Below, piece after piece: positions 49,532 to 58,931 of a stretch of 64,000 nucleotides of DNA (positions within the stretch are counted from its first letter, which is position 1; each line of letters opens with the position of its first letter). The DNA comes from Seohaeicola zhoushanensis (lineage in GTDB: Bacteria; Pseudomonadota; Alphaproteobacteria; Rhodobacterales; Rhodobacteraceae), in assembly GCF_014656415.1 (NCBI RefSeq), contig NZ_BNCJ01000001.1, positions 485,406 through 549,405 on the forward strand, read 5' to 3'. The notes under the pieces were generated by a model. It was not told the DNA's origin. It ran no database searches and saw only the letters and a list, made by a program, of their open reading frames with translations. A program made the translations under genes and the position numbers.

Positions 49532-50512
49532 ATGCGTATCCTAGCCGTAGATGACGATCCGATCATCATCGAGCTGCTCTCCGAGCTGCTCACGACCATC
49601 GGCCAGCATGACGTGGAAACCGCCTGTTCCGGCCCCGAAGCGCTGAAGATCGTCGGCGATCCCGACCACAAGCACTTCGACTGCATCCTGCTCGACATCC
49701 AGATGCCCGGCATGACCGGCATCGAGCTTTGCGGCAAGCTGCGCGCCGATCCCGATTATGCCCGCACGCCGATTCTCATGATCACGGCGATGTCGGACAA
49801 GTCCTACATCGACCGCGCCTTTAGTGCCGGCGCCACCGACTACATCACCAAGCCCTTCGACATCGACGAGGTCCGCTTCCGCATCAAGTCGGCCGAGGCC
49901 CGGCTGCAGGAAGCCGGCGGGATGACCCGCAAGATCTTCTCGGTCAACAAGCTCAAGCAGCAGCAGCCGGCGAACGAGAAGGTCCGCCTGAACGACCCGG
50001 TGACGATCTTCGACGTCGACGGCGTGATCGACTACTATGCCTTCGAGAACTACATCACCCAGCTCTCGCGCAGCTCGATGTTCGGGTCGACCGTCTTCGG
50101 CATCGCCATCCGCCAGATCGAGAAGCTCTACAGGGAATCGACGGCCTTCGGCTTCGAATGCCTGATCACCGATACCTCCGAGGCGATCTCCGACTGCCTC
50201 AAGCCCAACAACTTCCTGATCGCCTATGCCGGCAACGGCACCTTCCTCTGCGTGGTCGAAGGCGGTTTCCGCCCGGATCTTGAGAAGCTGACCGACGCGA
50301 TCAACCTCACCCTGCACCAGATGGACCTCTACTTCTGTGACGGCAGGAAACTCGACTTCCGTGTCTGCGCAGGCCAGCCCCAGCGGCTGATCTGGCGCGG
50401 CGGCAAGAGCGCCATCGACGCTGTGATACAGGCACATGAAAGCGCCGAGGAAGAAGCCATAAAAAGAGAAAAGATGCTGAACGAATTCTGGATCACGGAG
50501 CAGGCAGGATGA
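49532..50512 (+). CDS. Response regulator with degenerate GGDEF-like domain
   Basis: A 326-residue protein. Residues 1-120 are an intact receiver (Asp7-Asp9, Asp55 in LLDIQMPGMTG, Lys107 in ITKPFD). Residues about 155-300 show a GGDEF-like pattern: TIFDVDGVIDYYAFENYI stands where the start of a GGDEF domain lies, and AYAGNGTFLCVVEGG stands where RxGGDEFxxxL is expected. The signature is replaced by AGNGTF, so cyclic-di-GMP synthesis is very unlikely. It may bind nucleotide or another protein. GAGG precedes the ATG. Its stop overlaps the Hpt gene start by 4 bp. Confidence 0.78.
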   Translation: MRILAVDDDPIIIELLSELLTTIGQHDVETACSGPEALKIVGDPDHKHFDCILLDIQMPGMTGIELCGKLRADPDYARTPILMITAMSDKSYIDRAFSAGATDYITKPFDIDEVRFRIKSAEARLQEAGGMTRKIFSVNKLKQQQPANEKVRLNDPVTIFDVDGVIDYYAFENYITQLSRSSMFGSTVFGIAIRQIEKLYRESTAFGFECLITDTSEAISDCLKPNNFLIAYAGNGTFLCVVEGGFRPDLEKLTDAINLTLHQMDLYFCDGRKLDFRVCAGQPQRLIWRGGKSAIDAVIQAHESAEEEAIKREKMLNEFWITEQAG

Positions 50513-50850
50513 TCGAAGCACAAATGAAGATGCCGGGGCTTGAACGCATCAGGGCCCGGTTCATGGACATGCTGGTGGAACGGTTGAACGAAATCGACCG
50601 GTTGTGCGACCCGGCGGTCAGCGGCCTTTCGCCGCGCGACGCGCTGGAGCAGGTGCAGATGATCCTTCACAAGATCGCCGGCACCGCGGGCACGCTTGGC
50701 CTCAATGTCCTGGGCGATACCGCCCGCACCGGCGAGAACACGATCATCGCGTTCCTCGGGTCGGGGGCCCCTCCGAAGGAGAAGGTCTACCGTTCCGTGG
50801 CCGATTTCATCCTTCTCGCCGAAGAAACGCTGGACGCCGAGAAACGGTGA
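50509..50850 (+). CDS. Hpt phosphotransfer protein
   Basis: A 113-residue four-helix-bundle-type protein with the Hpt signature MILHKIAGTAGTLGLNVLGD, where His54 is the phospho-acceptor. It would carry phosphate between two receivers. Its start is coupled to the stop of the receiver-GGDEF-like gene, giving a local His-Asp-His-Asp parts list: kinase, receiver, Hpt and a second receiver. The terminal output is not obvious. Confidence 0.85.
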   Translation: MIEAQMKMPGLERIRARFMDMLVERLNEIDRLCDPAVSGLSPRDALEQVQMILHKIAGTAGTLGLNVLGDTARTGENTIIAFLGSGAPPKEKVYRSVADFILLAEETLDAEKR

Positions 50851-50894
50851 CCGCCGACGAACCCCGCGCCCGCGCGGGTCAAAGCTGCCGCCGT

Positions 50895-50924
50895 CCGTCA
50901 GCCGGGCCCTCGACCGGCTGACGG
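50895..50924. terminator. Bidirectional terminator between hpt and cmk
   Basis: CCGTCAGCCGG (50895-50905) and CCGGCTGACGG (50914-50924) form a perfect 11-bp stem with an 8-nt loop between two convergent genes. A second GC hairpin (CCCGCGC/GCGCGGG, 50863-50878) lies just before it. Position and pairing give good support, although U-tracts are weak. Confidence 0.7.
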
Positions 50925-50935
50925 GACCGCGGCTC

Positions 50936-51556
50936 TCAGGCTTTCAGCGCCTGCATCCGGGCCTCGACGATTTCGATCGCCGCCTTGAGCGCAGCCTCGA
51001 TCCCGAGGTCGCTGGTGTCGAGCATCACCGCGTCTTCCGCCGGTTTCAGTGGTGCCGAGGCGCGGTTCATGTCGCGCTCGTCCCGCTCGCGCACATCCGC
51101 CAGCACCGCGTCGAAAGCGACCTTGGGGTCGCGCGCCCGCAGTTCCAGCCAGCGCCGCTCGGCCCGCACCTCGGGGCTGGCGGTCACGAAAAGCTTGGCC
51201 TCGGCCTCGGGGCAGATCACCGTGCCGATGTCGCGCCCGTCCAGCACCGCGCCGCCGTCGCGCCGCGCAAAGGCGCGCTGGAAGTCGACCAGCGCCGCCC
51301 GCACCTCGGGAATCACCGCCACCTTGCTCGCCGCATCTGCCACCTCGGCGGTGCGCAGGTTGTCGGCGGCGAGGTCCTCGGCCGTCAGCGTCTCGGCCGC
51401 TTCCAGCGGTTCCACGCCCAGCAGCAGCTTCGCCCCTACCGCGCGGTAAAGCAGCCCGGTGTCGAGATGCGCAAAGCCGAGATGCGCCGCCAGCGCCTTG
51501 GACAGTGTTCCCTTGCCCGCCGCTGCCGGTCCGTCGATGGCCACCGTGAACGCCAT
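50936..51556 (-). CDS. cmk: Cytidylate kinase
   Basis: Phosphorylates CMP and dCMP with ATP. The 206-residue length fits the bacterial enzyme. The P-loop is [20 protein letters not shown] near the N-terminus. [24 protein letters not shown] and [15 protein letters not shown] are family motifs. Genes aroA and the small membrane protein lie upstream on the same strand. Confidence 0.96.
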   Translation of the reverse strand: MAFTVAIDGPAAAGKGTLSKALAAHLGFAHLDTGLLYRAVGAKLLLGVEPLEAAETLTAEDLAADNLRTAEVADAASKVAVIPEVRAALVDFQRAFARRDGGAVLDGRDIGTVICPEAEAKLFVTASPEVRAERRWLELRARDPKVAFDAVLADVRERDERDMNRASAPLKPAEDAVMLDTSDLGIEAALKAAIEIVEARMQALKA

Positions 51557-51584
51557 GTGCCTTCTCCTTGTCGTTCCGGTGGTT

Positions 51585-52079
51585 TTACCCGCGATTGCCA
51601 GCCTGCGACACCCGGTTTTGCCACCAGACCCAGAGCAGCGCCCCGCAGCAGAGCGCGAAGAGCGCGAATTTCAGCAGGGTGAAGGGATAGGCTGCCGCCT
51701 GGCGGATCGGCAGTGTCACCGGCTGCTCAAGCCCCGCCAGGATCAGCCGGTTCTCGGTGAGGTCCACCAGCGCATAGGCAAGGGCCAAGGGCAGCAGCCA
51801 GCGGCGCGGCCAGACGGCCAGCGCGACGAAGGCGGCGAAGCAGAGGATGAAGGCCGTATCCAGCCAGACCAGCACGGCGCGGTAGGTTGCCAGAACCTCG
51901 GGGACAAGCACCTGCCCGAGGTTCCAGAGGTGGGCGTCGGAATAGCTCGCAAAGCTCGACTGCGGCAGCGCAAGGCCGCCCGCCTCGGGGCGGACCTGCC
52001 ATTGCAGCACCACCCACATCAGTCCGAACAGCAGCGCCGCGGCCTGTCCGGTCCAGACGGCCAGGCGGCGCCGCGACAT
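51585..52079 (-). CDS. Small integral membrane protein between aroA and cmk
   Basis: A 164-residue protein with about four hydrophobic segments (about 10-25, 60-85, 88-108, 128-150) and a basic N-terminus ([12 protein letters not shown]). I do not recognise the family. The ATG at 52079 overlaps the aroA stop (ATGA), so it is co-translated with aroA. No catalytic motif is seen. Confidence 0.75.
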   Translation of the reverse strand: MSRRRLAVWTGQAAALLFGLMWVVLQWQVRPEAGGLALPQSSFASYSDAHLWNLGQVLVPEVLATYRAVLVWLDTAFILCFAAFVALAVWPRRWLLPLALAYALVDLTENRLILAGLEQPVTLPIRQAAAYPFTLLKFALFALCCGALLWVWWQNRVSQAGNRG

Positions 52080-53431
52080 CAGCCGGCGGTCCGTGTCACC
52101 TGCGCGCCCAACTGCGCCATCAGCGACTCGAAGATCGGGAAGGAGGTGGCGATGGGCGAGCCGTCGTCCACGCTGACCGGCTTTTCCGAGGCCATACCCG
52201 CCACCAGGAAGGACATGGCGATCCGGTGGTCGAGGTGGCTCTCGCAGGTCGCCCCGCCCTCGATCGACCCGGGCCCGTGCCCGGTGACCGACCACCAGTC
52301 CTCGCCCTCTTCGACCTCGACTCCGCAGGCGCGCAGGCCGACCGCCATCGCGTCGATGCGGTCGCTCTCCTTGACCCGCAGCTCCTTGACGCCGCGCATC
52401 ATGGTGACGCCGCTGGCATTGGCCGCGACCACCGAAAGCACCGGGTATTCGTCGATCATGCTCGCCGCGCGCTCTGGTGGGACGTCGATGCCCTTCATGT
52501 TGGGCGAGAAACGCGCCCGCAGGTCGGCGACCGGCTCGCCGCCCTCGACCCGCTCGTTCTCATAGGTCAGGTCCGCGCCCATCTCGCGCAGCGTGGTGAA
52601 CAGGCCCGCGCGGGTGGGGTTGAGGCCGATCCCCGGCACCAGCACGTCCGACCCCGGCACGATCAGCGCGGCGCAGACCGGGAAGGCGGCGCTCGACGGA
52701 TCGCGCGGCACGGCGATGGTCTGCGGTTTCAGCTCGGGTCGTCCGGTCAGGGTGATGACCCGGCCCTCGTCGGTTTCCTCGACCGTGATCTCGGCGCCGA
52801 AGCCGGCCAGCATCCGCTCGGTATGGTCGCGGGTGGCCTCCTTCTCGATCACGACGGTCTCGCCCGGCGCGTTCAGCCCGGCCAGCAGCACCGCCGACTT
52901 CACCTGCGCCGAGGGCACCGGCACCACGTAGCGCACCGGCACCGGATCGGCCGCGCCGACGATGGTCATCGGCAGCCGCCCGCCCTTGCGCCCGACCGAC
53001 TGCGCGCCGAACAGCGCCAGCGGATCGGTCACCCGCGCCATCGGCCGCTTGTTGAGGCTGGCATCGCCCGTGAAGGTCGCGGTGATCGGCGAAGTCGCCA
53101 TCGAGCCCATGATCAGCCGCACCCCGGTGCCCGAGTTGCCGCAGTCGATCACGTTGCCCGGCTCGGCAAAGCCGCCGACGCCGACGCCGAAGACGCTCCA
53201 GCTGCCGGGGCCGTGCTGCACCACCTCGGCCCCGAAGGCGCGCATCGCCTTGGCGGTGTCGATCACGTCCTCGCCCTCGAGCAGGCCGGTGATCTTCGTC
53301 TCGCCCACCGCCATCGCGCCCAGGATCAGCGAGCGGTGCGAGATCGACTTGTCGCCGGGCACCTCGGCGGTGCCGGAGAGCGGCCCGCAGGCGGTGGAGG
53401 TCATCGGGATCGGGGTGCCGTGGCCGGACAT
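52079..53431 (-). CDS. aroA: EPSP synthase (3-phosphoshikimate 1-carboxyvinyltransferase)
   Basis: Makes 5-enolpyruvylshikimate-3-phosphate from shikimate-3-phosphate and PEP in aromatic amino acid synthesis. The 450-residue product has [20 protein letters not shown] near the start. Further conserved segments are [27 protein letters not shown] and [15 protein letters not shown]. It has the insert pattern of the class II-type enzymes of alphaproteobacteria. First gene of an aroA-(membrane protein)-cmk unit. Confidence 0.96.
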   Translation of the reverse strand: MSGHGTPIPMTSTACGPLSGTAEVPGDKSISHRSLILGAMAVGETKITGLLEGEDVIDTAKAMRAFGAEVVQHGPGSWSVFGVGVGGFAEPGNVIDCGNSGTGVRLIMGSMATSPITATFTGDASLNKRPMARVTDPLALFGAQSVGRKGGRLPMTIVGAADPVPVRYVVPVPSAQVKSAVLLAGLNAPGETVVIEKEATRDHTERMLAGFGAEITVEETDEGRVITLTGRPELKPQTIAVPRDPSSAAFPVCAALIVPGSDVLVPGIGLNPTRAGLFTTLREMGADLTYENERVEGGEPVADLRARFSPNMKGIDVPPERAASMIDEYPVLSVVAANASGVTMMRGVKELRVKESDRIDAMAVGLRACGVEVEEGEDWWSVTGHGPGSIEGGATCESHLDHRIAMSFLVAGMASEKPVSVDDGSPIATSFPIFESLMAQLGAQVTRTAG

Positions 53432-53530
53432 GCAAAAACATCCTCTTGTTTGGGCAACGCTGTAGCGCGATCAGCGGCTTGCGTCCATGCCCGCTTGGAA
53501 AACGCGGGGCGGCTTCCTATCCTCTGAGGC

Positions 53531-54559
53531 ATGGCACAACCGCGCATCCGCCGGGCCCTGTCCCGCGCCAACCCCTATTACGACGGCCCGGTCTCCGACC
53601 ACTTCGACGGCCGCCGTTTCCACAACCCCGGCGGCCACCCGCTGAACGGCTTCAGCGCCCTGCTGCGCTGGCAGTTCGGCAAGGACACCCGCGCCCGCTG
53701 GCCGCAGCAGGTGACCAGCCCGCACCAGGGCACCCGGCCCGAGGCGCGCGTCGACGACCTGCGCGTGACGATGGTGGGCCATGCCACGCTGCTGATCCAG
53801 ACGGCCGGGATCAACATCCTGACCGATCCGCATTGGTCCGAGCGCGCCTCGCCGGTGCAGTTCGCGGGGCCGAAGCGGGTGACGCAGCCGGGCATCGCCT
53901 TCGACGACCTGCCGAAGATCGACCTCGTGCTGCTGTCGCACAACCACTACGACCACCTCGACACGATCACGTTGCGCCGCCTGCAGGCCGCGCATACGCC
54001 GCAGGTCATCACGCCGCTCGGCAACGACACGTTGCTGCGCCGGCTTGTGCCCGGCATCCGGGTCAGCGCGCATGACTGGGGCGCGGCGGTACCCACCGGG
54101 CCGCTGACGGTACACCTCGACCCCTGCCACCACTGGTCGGCGCGGGGCACCCGCGACCGGGCCATGGCGCTTTGGGCCTCGATGACCATCGAGGGGCCGG
54201 CGGGACGGATACTGTTCATCGGCGACACCGGTTTCGACCGGGGCCGCCCCTACGAGGTGGTGCGCCGTCACGGGCCGCTGCGCCTTGCGATCCTGCCGGT
54301 CGGCGCCTACGAGCCGCGCTGGTTCATGTCGCCCCAGCACCAGGACCCGGCCGAGGCGGTCGAGGGTTTCCTGCGCTGCGGCGCCGAGGCGGCGATCGGC
54401 CACCACTGGGGCACCTTCCAGCTCACGAACGAGGAACGCGAGGCGCCGCCCCAGGCGCTGGCGGCGGCACTGGCGGCGCGCGGCATCGCGCCGGAACGAT
54501 TCCGGGCGCTGCACGCGGGAGAAGTCTGGAACCCGGCGGGGCAGGGCGCGGCGGGGTGA
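53531..54559 (+). CDS. Metallo-beta-lactamase-fold hydrolase (NAPE-PLD-like)
   Basis: A 342-residue cytosolic hydrolase with the metal motif HNHYDH at 137-142 (SHNHYDHLD). Further metal ligands appear in HHWSARGTRDR and GDTGFDRG, and the motif GHHWGTFQLTNE is near the end. The overall pattern is that of the NAPE-PLD/UlaG branch of the superfamily. The substrate cannot be read from sequence. It is divergent from aroA, convergent with fabA, and ends in a terminator hairpin. Confidence 0.85.
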   Translation: MAQPRIRRALSRANPYYDGPVSDHFDGRRFHNPGGHPLNGFSALLRWQFGKDTRARWPQQVTSPHQGTRPEARVDDLRVTMVGHATLLIQTAGINILTDPHWSERASPVQFAGPKRVTQPGIAFDDLPKIDLVLLSHNHYDHLDTITLRRLQAAHTPQVITPLGNDTLLRRLVPGIRVSAHDWGAAVPTGPLTVHLDPCHHWSARGTRDRAMALWASMTIEGPAGRILFIGDTGFDRGRPYEVVRRHGPLRLAILPVGAYEPRWFMSPQHQDPAEAVEGFLRCGAEAAIGHHWGTFQLTNEEREAPPQALAAALAARGIAPERFRALHAGEVWNPAGQGAAG

Positions 54560-54567
54560 ACCCCGCC
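54550..54567. terminator. Terminator hairpin at the hydrolase-fabA junction
   Basis: GGCGGGG-TGAA-CCCCGCC is a perfect 7-bp stem with a tetraloop. The loop includes the stop codon of the hydrolase gene. It lies 6 bp from the end of the convergent fabA gene and could serve both. Confidence 0.6.
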
Positions 54568-54572
54568 CTACA

Positions 54573-55082
54573 TCAGCTCTCGCTGAGCGCGACCTTCATG
54601 TCCTTGACCTGGTAGATCACCTCGCCATCGGCCTCGACGATGCCGTCGGCCACGCCCATGGTCAGCCGGCGCGTCTGGATCGCCTTGGTGAAATCCACCT
54701 TGTAGGTCAGCATCTTGCGGTCGGGCCGCACCATGCCGGTCAGTTTCACCTCGCCCACGCCCAGTGCATAGCCGCGGCCGGTCCAGCCACGCCAGCCGAG
54801 GTTGAAGCCGGTCAGCTGCCACAGACCGTCGAGGCCCAGGCAGCCTGGCATGATCGGGTTGCCGGGGAAGTGGCAGGAGAAGAACCACAGGTCGGGGTTG
54901 ATGTCGAACTCGGCCACCACATGGCCCTTGCCGTGCAGGCCGCCGTCGCCGCTGATCTCGGTGATCCGGTCCATCATCAACATCGGCGGCTCGGGAAGCT
55001 GCGCGTTGCCCGGCCCGAACAACTCGCCGCGTGCGCATTTCAGAAGCGCTTCCTTGTCGAAGCTGGTGGGGTATCCGGCCAT
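54573..55082 (-). CDS. fabA: 3-hydroxydecanoyl-ACP dehydratase/isomerase
   Basis: FabA introduces the double bond in unsaturated fatty acid synthesis. The 169-residue product has the hot-dog active-site motif [20 protein letters not shown], with catalytic His71 and Asp85. The start is ATG 55082 ([20 protein letters not shown]). fabB, its usual partner, is not next to it here. It is divergent from irr, an arrangement known in this group. Confidence 0.95.
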   Translation of the reverse strand: MAGYPTSFDKEALLKCARGELFGPGNAQLPEPPMLMMDRITEISGDGGLHGKGHVVAEFDINPDLWFFSCHFPGNPIMPGCLGLDGLWQLTGFNLGWRGWTGRGYALGVGEVKLTGMVRPDRKMLTYKVDFTKAIQTRRLTMGVADGIVEADGEVIYQVKDMKVALSES

Positions 55083-55189
55083 CTGCGCGCGTCTCCTGCC
55101 CTTGATCGCGTTGATATCGAACCGATCTAGCACCCGCGGGACCGGTCCTGCAAGGCCACGCTGGACGGGCCGGATTCCGGCCCGGGCGG

Positions 55190-55210
55190 AATTGCAAATG
55201 AATATCAATT
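55190..55210. promoter_or_regulatory. AT-rich element in the fabA-irr divergent region
   Basis: AATTG (55190-55194) and CAATT (55206-55210) are inverted around an 11-nt spacer. The left part contains TTGCAAAT, half of the TGCAAAT-type sites recognised by Fur/Mur-like proteins of alphaproteobacteria. Irr or fabA autoregulation here is possible but unproven. Confidence 0.3.
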
Positions 55211-55268
55211 GAATCCGGGTACCATCCGGCCCTATATTAACCCGCAAGTAATACGCGAGAGCCAAGGC

Positions 55269-55691
55269 ATGACGGCCAAACCAAGCAAATTCGCCACCGA
55301 CTGGCTGGGCAAGGCCGGCCTGCGCCCGACGCGTCAGCGCCTGGCGCTGGCGGAATTGCTGGTCGGCGATGGCCAGCACCGCCACGTCACCGCCGAGAGC
55401 CTGTTCGAAGCCGCCCGCGCCCGCCGCGCGCCGGTGTCGCTCGCCACCGTCTACAACACGCTGCGCGCCTTCTGCGAGGCCGGGCTGATGCAGGAAGTCA
55501 CCGTCGACGGCTCGCGCAGCTACTTCGACACCAACACCCGCCAGCACCCGCATTTCTTCTGGGAGGACGACGGCCAGCTGACCGACGCGCCCTCCGACCA
55601 GCTGGTGATCTCGCGGTTCCCCGACGCCCCCGAGGGCGCCGAGATCGCCTCGGTCGAGGTGGTCATCCGCCTGCGCCGCCGTAAGGACTGA
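55269..55691 (+). CDS. irr: Irr-type Fur-family iron response regulator
   Basis: A 140-residue Fur-family repressor or activator. It has a winged helix ([55 protein letters not shown]) and a dimerisation part with [17 protein letters not shown]. Irr proteins sense iron through heme availability. The HHH heme-binding motif of Bradyrhizobium Irr appears here only as HPH. The ATG at 55269 follows AAGG. Divergence from fabA supports Irr rather than Fur or Zur. Confidence 0.88.
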   Translation: MTAKPSKFATDWLGKAGLRPTRQRLALAELLVGDGQHRHVTAESLFEAARARRAPVSLATVYNTLRAFCEAGLMQEVTVDGSRSYFDTNTRQHPHFFWEDDGQLTDAPSDQLVISRFPDAPEGAEIASVEVVIRLRRRKD

Positions 55692-55697
55692 GCGCGC

Positions 55698-56957
55698 TCA
55701 GACCCCGTAGCGCTCGGCGGTGATGCCCTCGAGCGAGATCTCCGGCTTCTTGCCCAGCACCACGTCCGCCACCGCCCGGCCCGAGCCGCAGGCCATGGTC
55801 CAGCCGAGCGTGCCGTGCCCGGTGTTCAGGAACAGGTTCGCATAGCGCGACGGCCCCAGCACCGGGGTGCCGTCCGGCGTCATCGGGCGCAGGCCGGTCC
55901 AGCCCTCGGCCCTGAACACATCGCCGCCCTTGGGGAAGAGGTCCGAGATCACGTAGCGCACGGTATCGGTCGCATGTGGCCCCAGCCGCCCGGAATAGCC
56001 GGCGATCTCGGCGGTGCCTGCCACGCGGATGCGGTCGCCCAGCCGGGTCACCGCCACCTTGTGCGTCTCGTCCATGATCGTCGACTGCGGCGCCATCGCG
56101 TCATCGGTCACCGGCAGCGTGACCGAGTAGCCCTTGACCGGGTAGACCGGCAGACGGATCCCGATCGGGTTCAGCACTTTCGGCCCGAAGCTGCCCAGCG
56201 CGCAGACATAGGCATCGCCGGTGATCCGCCCGGCGATCTCGGTATCGACGCCCACAACCTTGTTGTTCTCGACCGCGATGGAGCGGATCGACTGGCCATA
56301 CTGGAACTCGACCCCCATCTCGGCACAGCGCTCGGCCAGCGCCACGGTGAACATCCGGCAATCGCCGGTGCGGTCGGCGGTCAGCCGCAGCCCGCCGACG
56401 AACTTGTCGCGCACCGCCGCCAGCGCCGGCTCCACCGCGATGCAGCCCTCGGGGTCGAGCACCTCGTAGGGGCTGTCGTATTCCGCGAGGATCTCCTGGT
56501 CGGCCTTCGAGCCCTTCAGCTGCTTCTCGGTGCGGAACAGCTGCAGCGTGCCCTGCGCGCGGCCGTCGTATTCGATCCCTGTCTCGGCGATCAGGTCGGG
56601 CATCACGTCGCGCGAATAGTTCGAGACCCGCACCATCCGGCTCTTGTTGACGCGATAAGCCTCGTCGTTGCAGTTGCGCAGCATCTGCCAGCCCCAGGCC
56701 CACATGGTCGGGCTGATCAGCGGCCAGATGAACAGCGGCCGGCGTTTCATGAACAGCCATTTCACCGCCTTCATCGGGATGCCCGGCGCCGCCCAGGGCG
56801 AGGTCATGCCGTAGGACAGTTCGCCCGCGTTGGCATAGCTGGTCTCCAGTCCCGGCCCGAGCTGGCGGTCGAGCACGGTGACCTCGGCCCCCTGCCGCGC
56901 CAGGTAATAGGCGGTGGTCACGCCGATCACCCCGGCTCCCATCACGACGACTTTCAT
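55698..56957 (-). CDS. dadA: D-amino-acid dehydrogenase (DadA type)
   Basis: An FAD-dependent oxidoreductase that deaminates D-amino acids and feeds electrons to the respiratory chain. The 419-residue product begins MKVVVMGAGVIGVTTAYYLA, a Rossmann FAD motif, with TSYANAGELSYGMTSPWAAP. The C-terminal part has WTGLRPMTPDGTPVLG and NTGHGTLGWTMACGSGRAVA. Size and motifs match DadA. It is convergent with irr and separated from it by 6 bp. Confidence 0.93.
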   Translation of the reverse strand: MKVVVMGAGVIGVTTAYYLARQGAEVTVLDRQLGPGLETSYANAGELSYGMTSPWAAPGIPMKAVKWLFMKRRPLFIWPLISPTMWAWGWQMLRNCNDEAYRVNKSRMVRVSNYSRDVMPDLIAETGIEYDGRAQGTLQLFRTEKQLKGSKADQEILAEYDSPYEVLDPEGCIAVEPALAAVRDKFVGGLRLTADRTGDCRMFTVALAERCAEMGVEFQYGQSIRSIAVENNKVVGVDTEIAGRITGDAYVCALGSFGPKVLNPIGIRLPVYPVKGYSVTLPVTDDAMAPQSTIMDETHKVAVTRLGDRIRVAGTAEIAGYSGRLGPHATDTVRYVISDLFPKGGDVFRAEGWTGLRPMTPDGTPVLGPSRYANLFLNTGHGTLGWTMACGSGRAVADVVLGKKPEISLEGITAERYGV

Positions 56958-57111
56958 GCGACTTTTCCCTGTCCCGCGTTTTGGGTCAGCATGGCGCGGG
57001 GCCACAGACAACTCAAGCGGGGCGACATGCCCGGGCTGCAATCCGGTTATGTTCAACGCGCAAGGAGTCGATTACCAAGGCAGCAGAACGCACCGAACCG
57101 GAGGCCGACCC

Positions 57112-57903
57112 ATGCCGCACCCCCTCGTCACCCCCGCCGATATCGAGGCCTACCAGCGCGACGGCGTCGTGCTGATCCGCGGCCTCTTTGCCGACCACGT
57201 CGAGGCCCTGCGCGAGGGCATCGCCCAGAACATGGCCGAACCCGGCCCCTATGCCTCCGAAAACAAGCGCGCCGGCGAGAGCGGCCGCTTCTTCGACGAC
57301 TACTGCAACTGGGACCGCATCCCCGCCTTCGAAAAGGTGATCCGCGAAAGCCCCGCCGCCGAGGTCGCCGCCGATCTGATGGGGTCGCAGCATGTCCAGC
57401 TGTTCCACGACCACGTGCTGGTCAAGGAGCCCGGCACCTCGATGGCCACGCCCTGGCACCAGGACAGCCCCTACTACTTCGTCTCGGGCCGCCAGACCGT
57501 CAGCTTCTGGGCCCCGCTCGACCCGGTGCGCGAGGCGACGCTGCGCTGCGTCGCTGGCTCGCACCGCTGGGAGAAGGAGGTGCTGCCGACGCGCTGGGCC
57601 GCCGAGACTCCCTTCTTCGAGGGGATCGAGGACTACATGCCGGTGCCCGACCCCGAGAAGGAAGGCATGACCATTGTCGAATACGAGATGCAGCCCGGTG
57701 ACGCCGTAGCCTTCGACTACCGCACCCTGCATGGCGCGCGCGGCAATACCTCGGCCAACCGCCGCCGCGCCTTCTCGCTGAGACTGGTGGGCGACGATGC
57801 GCGCTATGTCGAACGGCCGGGCCGCACCTCGCCGCCCTATCCGGGGCATGGCATGGTGGCGGGCCAGCGGCTGCGCGAGGACTGGTTCCCGATGCTCCGC
57901 TGA
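57112..57903 (+). CDS. Phytanoyl-CoA dioxygenase-family protein
   Basis: A 263-residue Fe(II)/2-oxoglutarate dioxygenase. The iron triad is His116 and Asp118 in TPWHQDSPYY and His207 in RTLHGARGN. The nearby Arg-rich segment RRRAFSLRLVGDD would bind 2-oxoglutarate. The substrate is not evident. The ATG at 57112 follows GGAGG. It is divergent from dadA by about 150 bp. Confidence 0.88.
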   Translation: MPHPLVTPADIEAYQRDGVVLIRGLFADHVEALREGIAQNMAEPGPYASENKRAGESGRFFDDYCNWDRIPAFEKVIRESPAAEVAADLMGSQHVQLFHDHVLVKEPGTSMATPWHQDSPYYFVSGRQTVSFWAPLDPVREATLRCVAGSHRWEKEVLPTRWAAETPFFEGIEDYMPVPDPEKEGMTIVEYEMQPGDAVAFDYRTLHGARGNTSANRRRAFSLRLVGDDARYVERPGRTSPPYPGHGMVAGQRLREDWFPMLR

Positions 57904-57905
57904 CG

Positions 57906-57940
57906 CCGGGAGGCGAATCCCTTCAGGGAATTTCGCCCGG
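57906..57940. terminator. Hairpin after the dioxygenase gene
   Basis: An imperfect stem of CCGGGAGGCGAATCCC with GGGAATTTCGCCCGG surrounds a short loop, between two convergent genes. It can serve both transcripts. Confidence 0.55.
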
Positions 57941-57954
57941 CCCCGCCGTCACGC

Positions 57955-58827
57955 TCAGAACCACTGCCCCGGTTCCATCAGCCCGAGGTCGAGCAGCTGG
58001 CGCGAGTGCCACTCGAAGGGCGTCGAGTTGTGCCAGCGGAAACTGCGGATGTCGAAGGTCGACCCCGGGTTGCGCTTCAGCGCCTTTGCCGTGCGGAAGG
58101 AACAGATTGCCGCCGTCAGGTTGTGGTGCCAGGGGCAGGCGTAGGTGTTGAATTCCTGGTCGTTGAAGGTGTGGTCGCCCAGCAGCCGCAGGCCGGGGCG
58201 CGCCCGGAACAGCGAGATCCGGTCGATCTTGCGGCTGCCCTTGGGGATATGCTCCTCGAACCTCCAGCGCAGCCCGCCGAAGAAGTCGAGCTGTCGGTCG
58301 CGCGCCTTGCCGGTGGCTGGATCCCGCCGCGCCAGCGCGTAGTAACCCGACCGGTCGAGATGCGCGCGGTCGAGCGAAACGGCCGAGGGGCAGGCGCCCA
58401 GGTCGTCGGCGTAAAGGTCGATCACATAGGTCAGCATCGCCTCGCGCCGTTCTTCGGCGTGAAAGGCCAGCATCTCGCCCACGGTGCGGTTTTCGCAGAA
58501 AGGAAAGAACAGGTATTCCGCGTTGTAGCAGTAATAGAGCCAGGCCCCCGGCGCCGCCTCGATCACCCGGTTCACTGCCTCGAACAGCGCATCGGGCTGC
58601 GTCGTTTCGAAGCTGATCCGCTGCACCCTCTTCGCCACATCCTCGGCCAGCGCAAAGGCGTCGGGCATCAGCGCCAGCACGCTGCGAAAGCCGCAGTCGA
58701 GGTGGTGGCGCAGCGTGGTCTCAACCTCGACCTCGTCCTCGACGAAGACCAGCGCCACCGGCCCCTTGGCCAGCGCCCCCGCTTGGCCCGCGAGGAAGGC
58801 GTCGAGAGAAGGATGCGGCTGGCTCAA
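57955..58827 (-). CDS. Uncharacterised protein with glycosyltransferase-like features
   Basis: A 290-residue cytosolic protein. The N-terminus ([20 protein letters not shown] with [13 protein letters not shown]) resembles the opening of a GT-A nucleotide-sugar fold, and [16 protein letters not shown] and [14 protein letters not shown] look conserved. I see no DxD motif of usual form. Similar proteins are often labelled glycosyltransferase family 2 in Rhodobacterales, which I recall only vaguely. It is divergent from miaB. Confidence 0.6.
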   Translation of the reverse strand: MSQPHPSLDAFLAGQAGALAKGPVALVFVEDEVEVETTLRHHLDCGFRSVLALMPDAFALAEDVAKRVQRISFETTQPDALFEAVNRVIEAAPGAWLYYCYNAEYLFFPFCENRTVGEMLAFHAEERREAMLTYVIDLYADDLGACPSAVSLDRAHLDRSGYYALARRDPATGKARDRQLDFFGGLRWRFEEHIPKGSRKIDRISLFRARPGLRLLGDHTFNDQEFNTYACPWHHNLTAAICSFRTAKALKRNPGSTFDIRSFRWHNSTPFEWHSRQLLDLGLMEPGQWF

Positions 58828-58931
58828 CGGTCTGTCCCGGCTGCGGCTGGATATCTTCGCCAGATTCGGTTAATTGCGCCTGTATTGCAAGGCGCGAGCC
58901 GCCCCCGCCGACCGCAGGAGATCCCGCACCC

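Noticed and set aside
49335-49544. 69-residue frame before the receiver-GGDEF-like gene
   Set aside because: Covers the second copy of the repeated element, overlaps the next gene out of frame and has no recognisable features.
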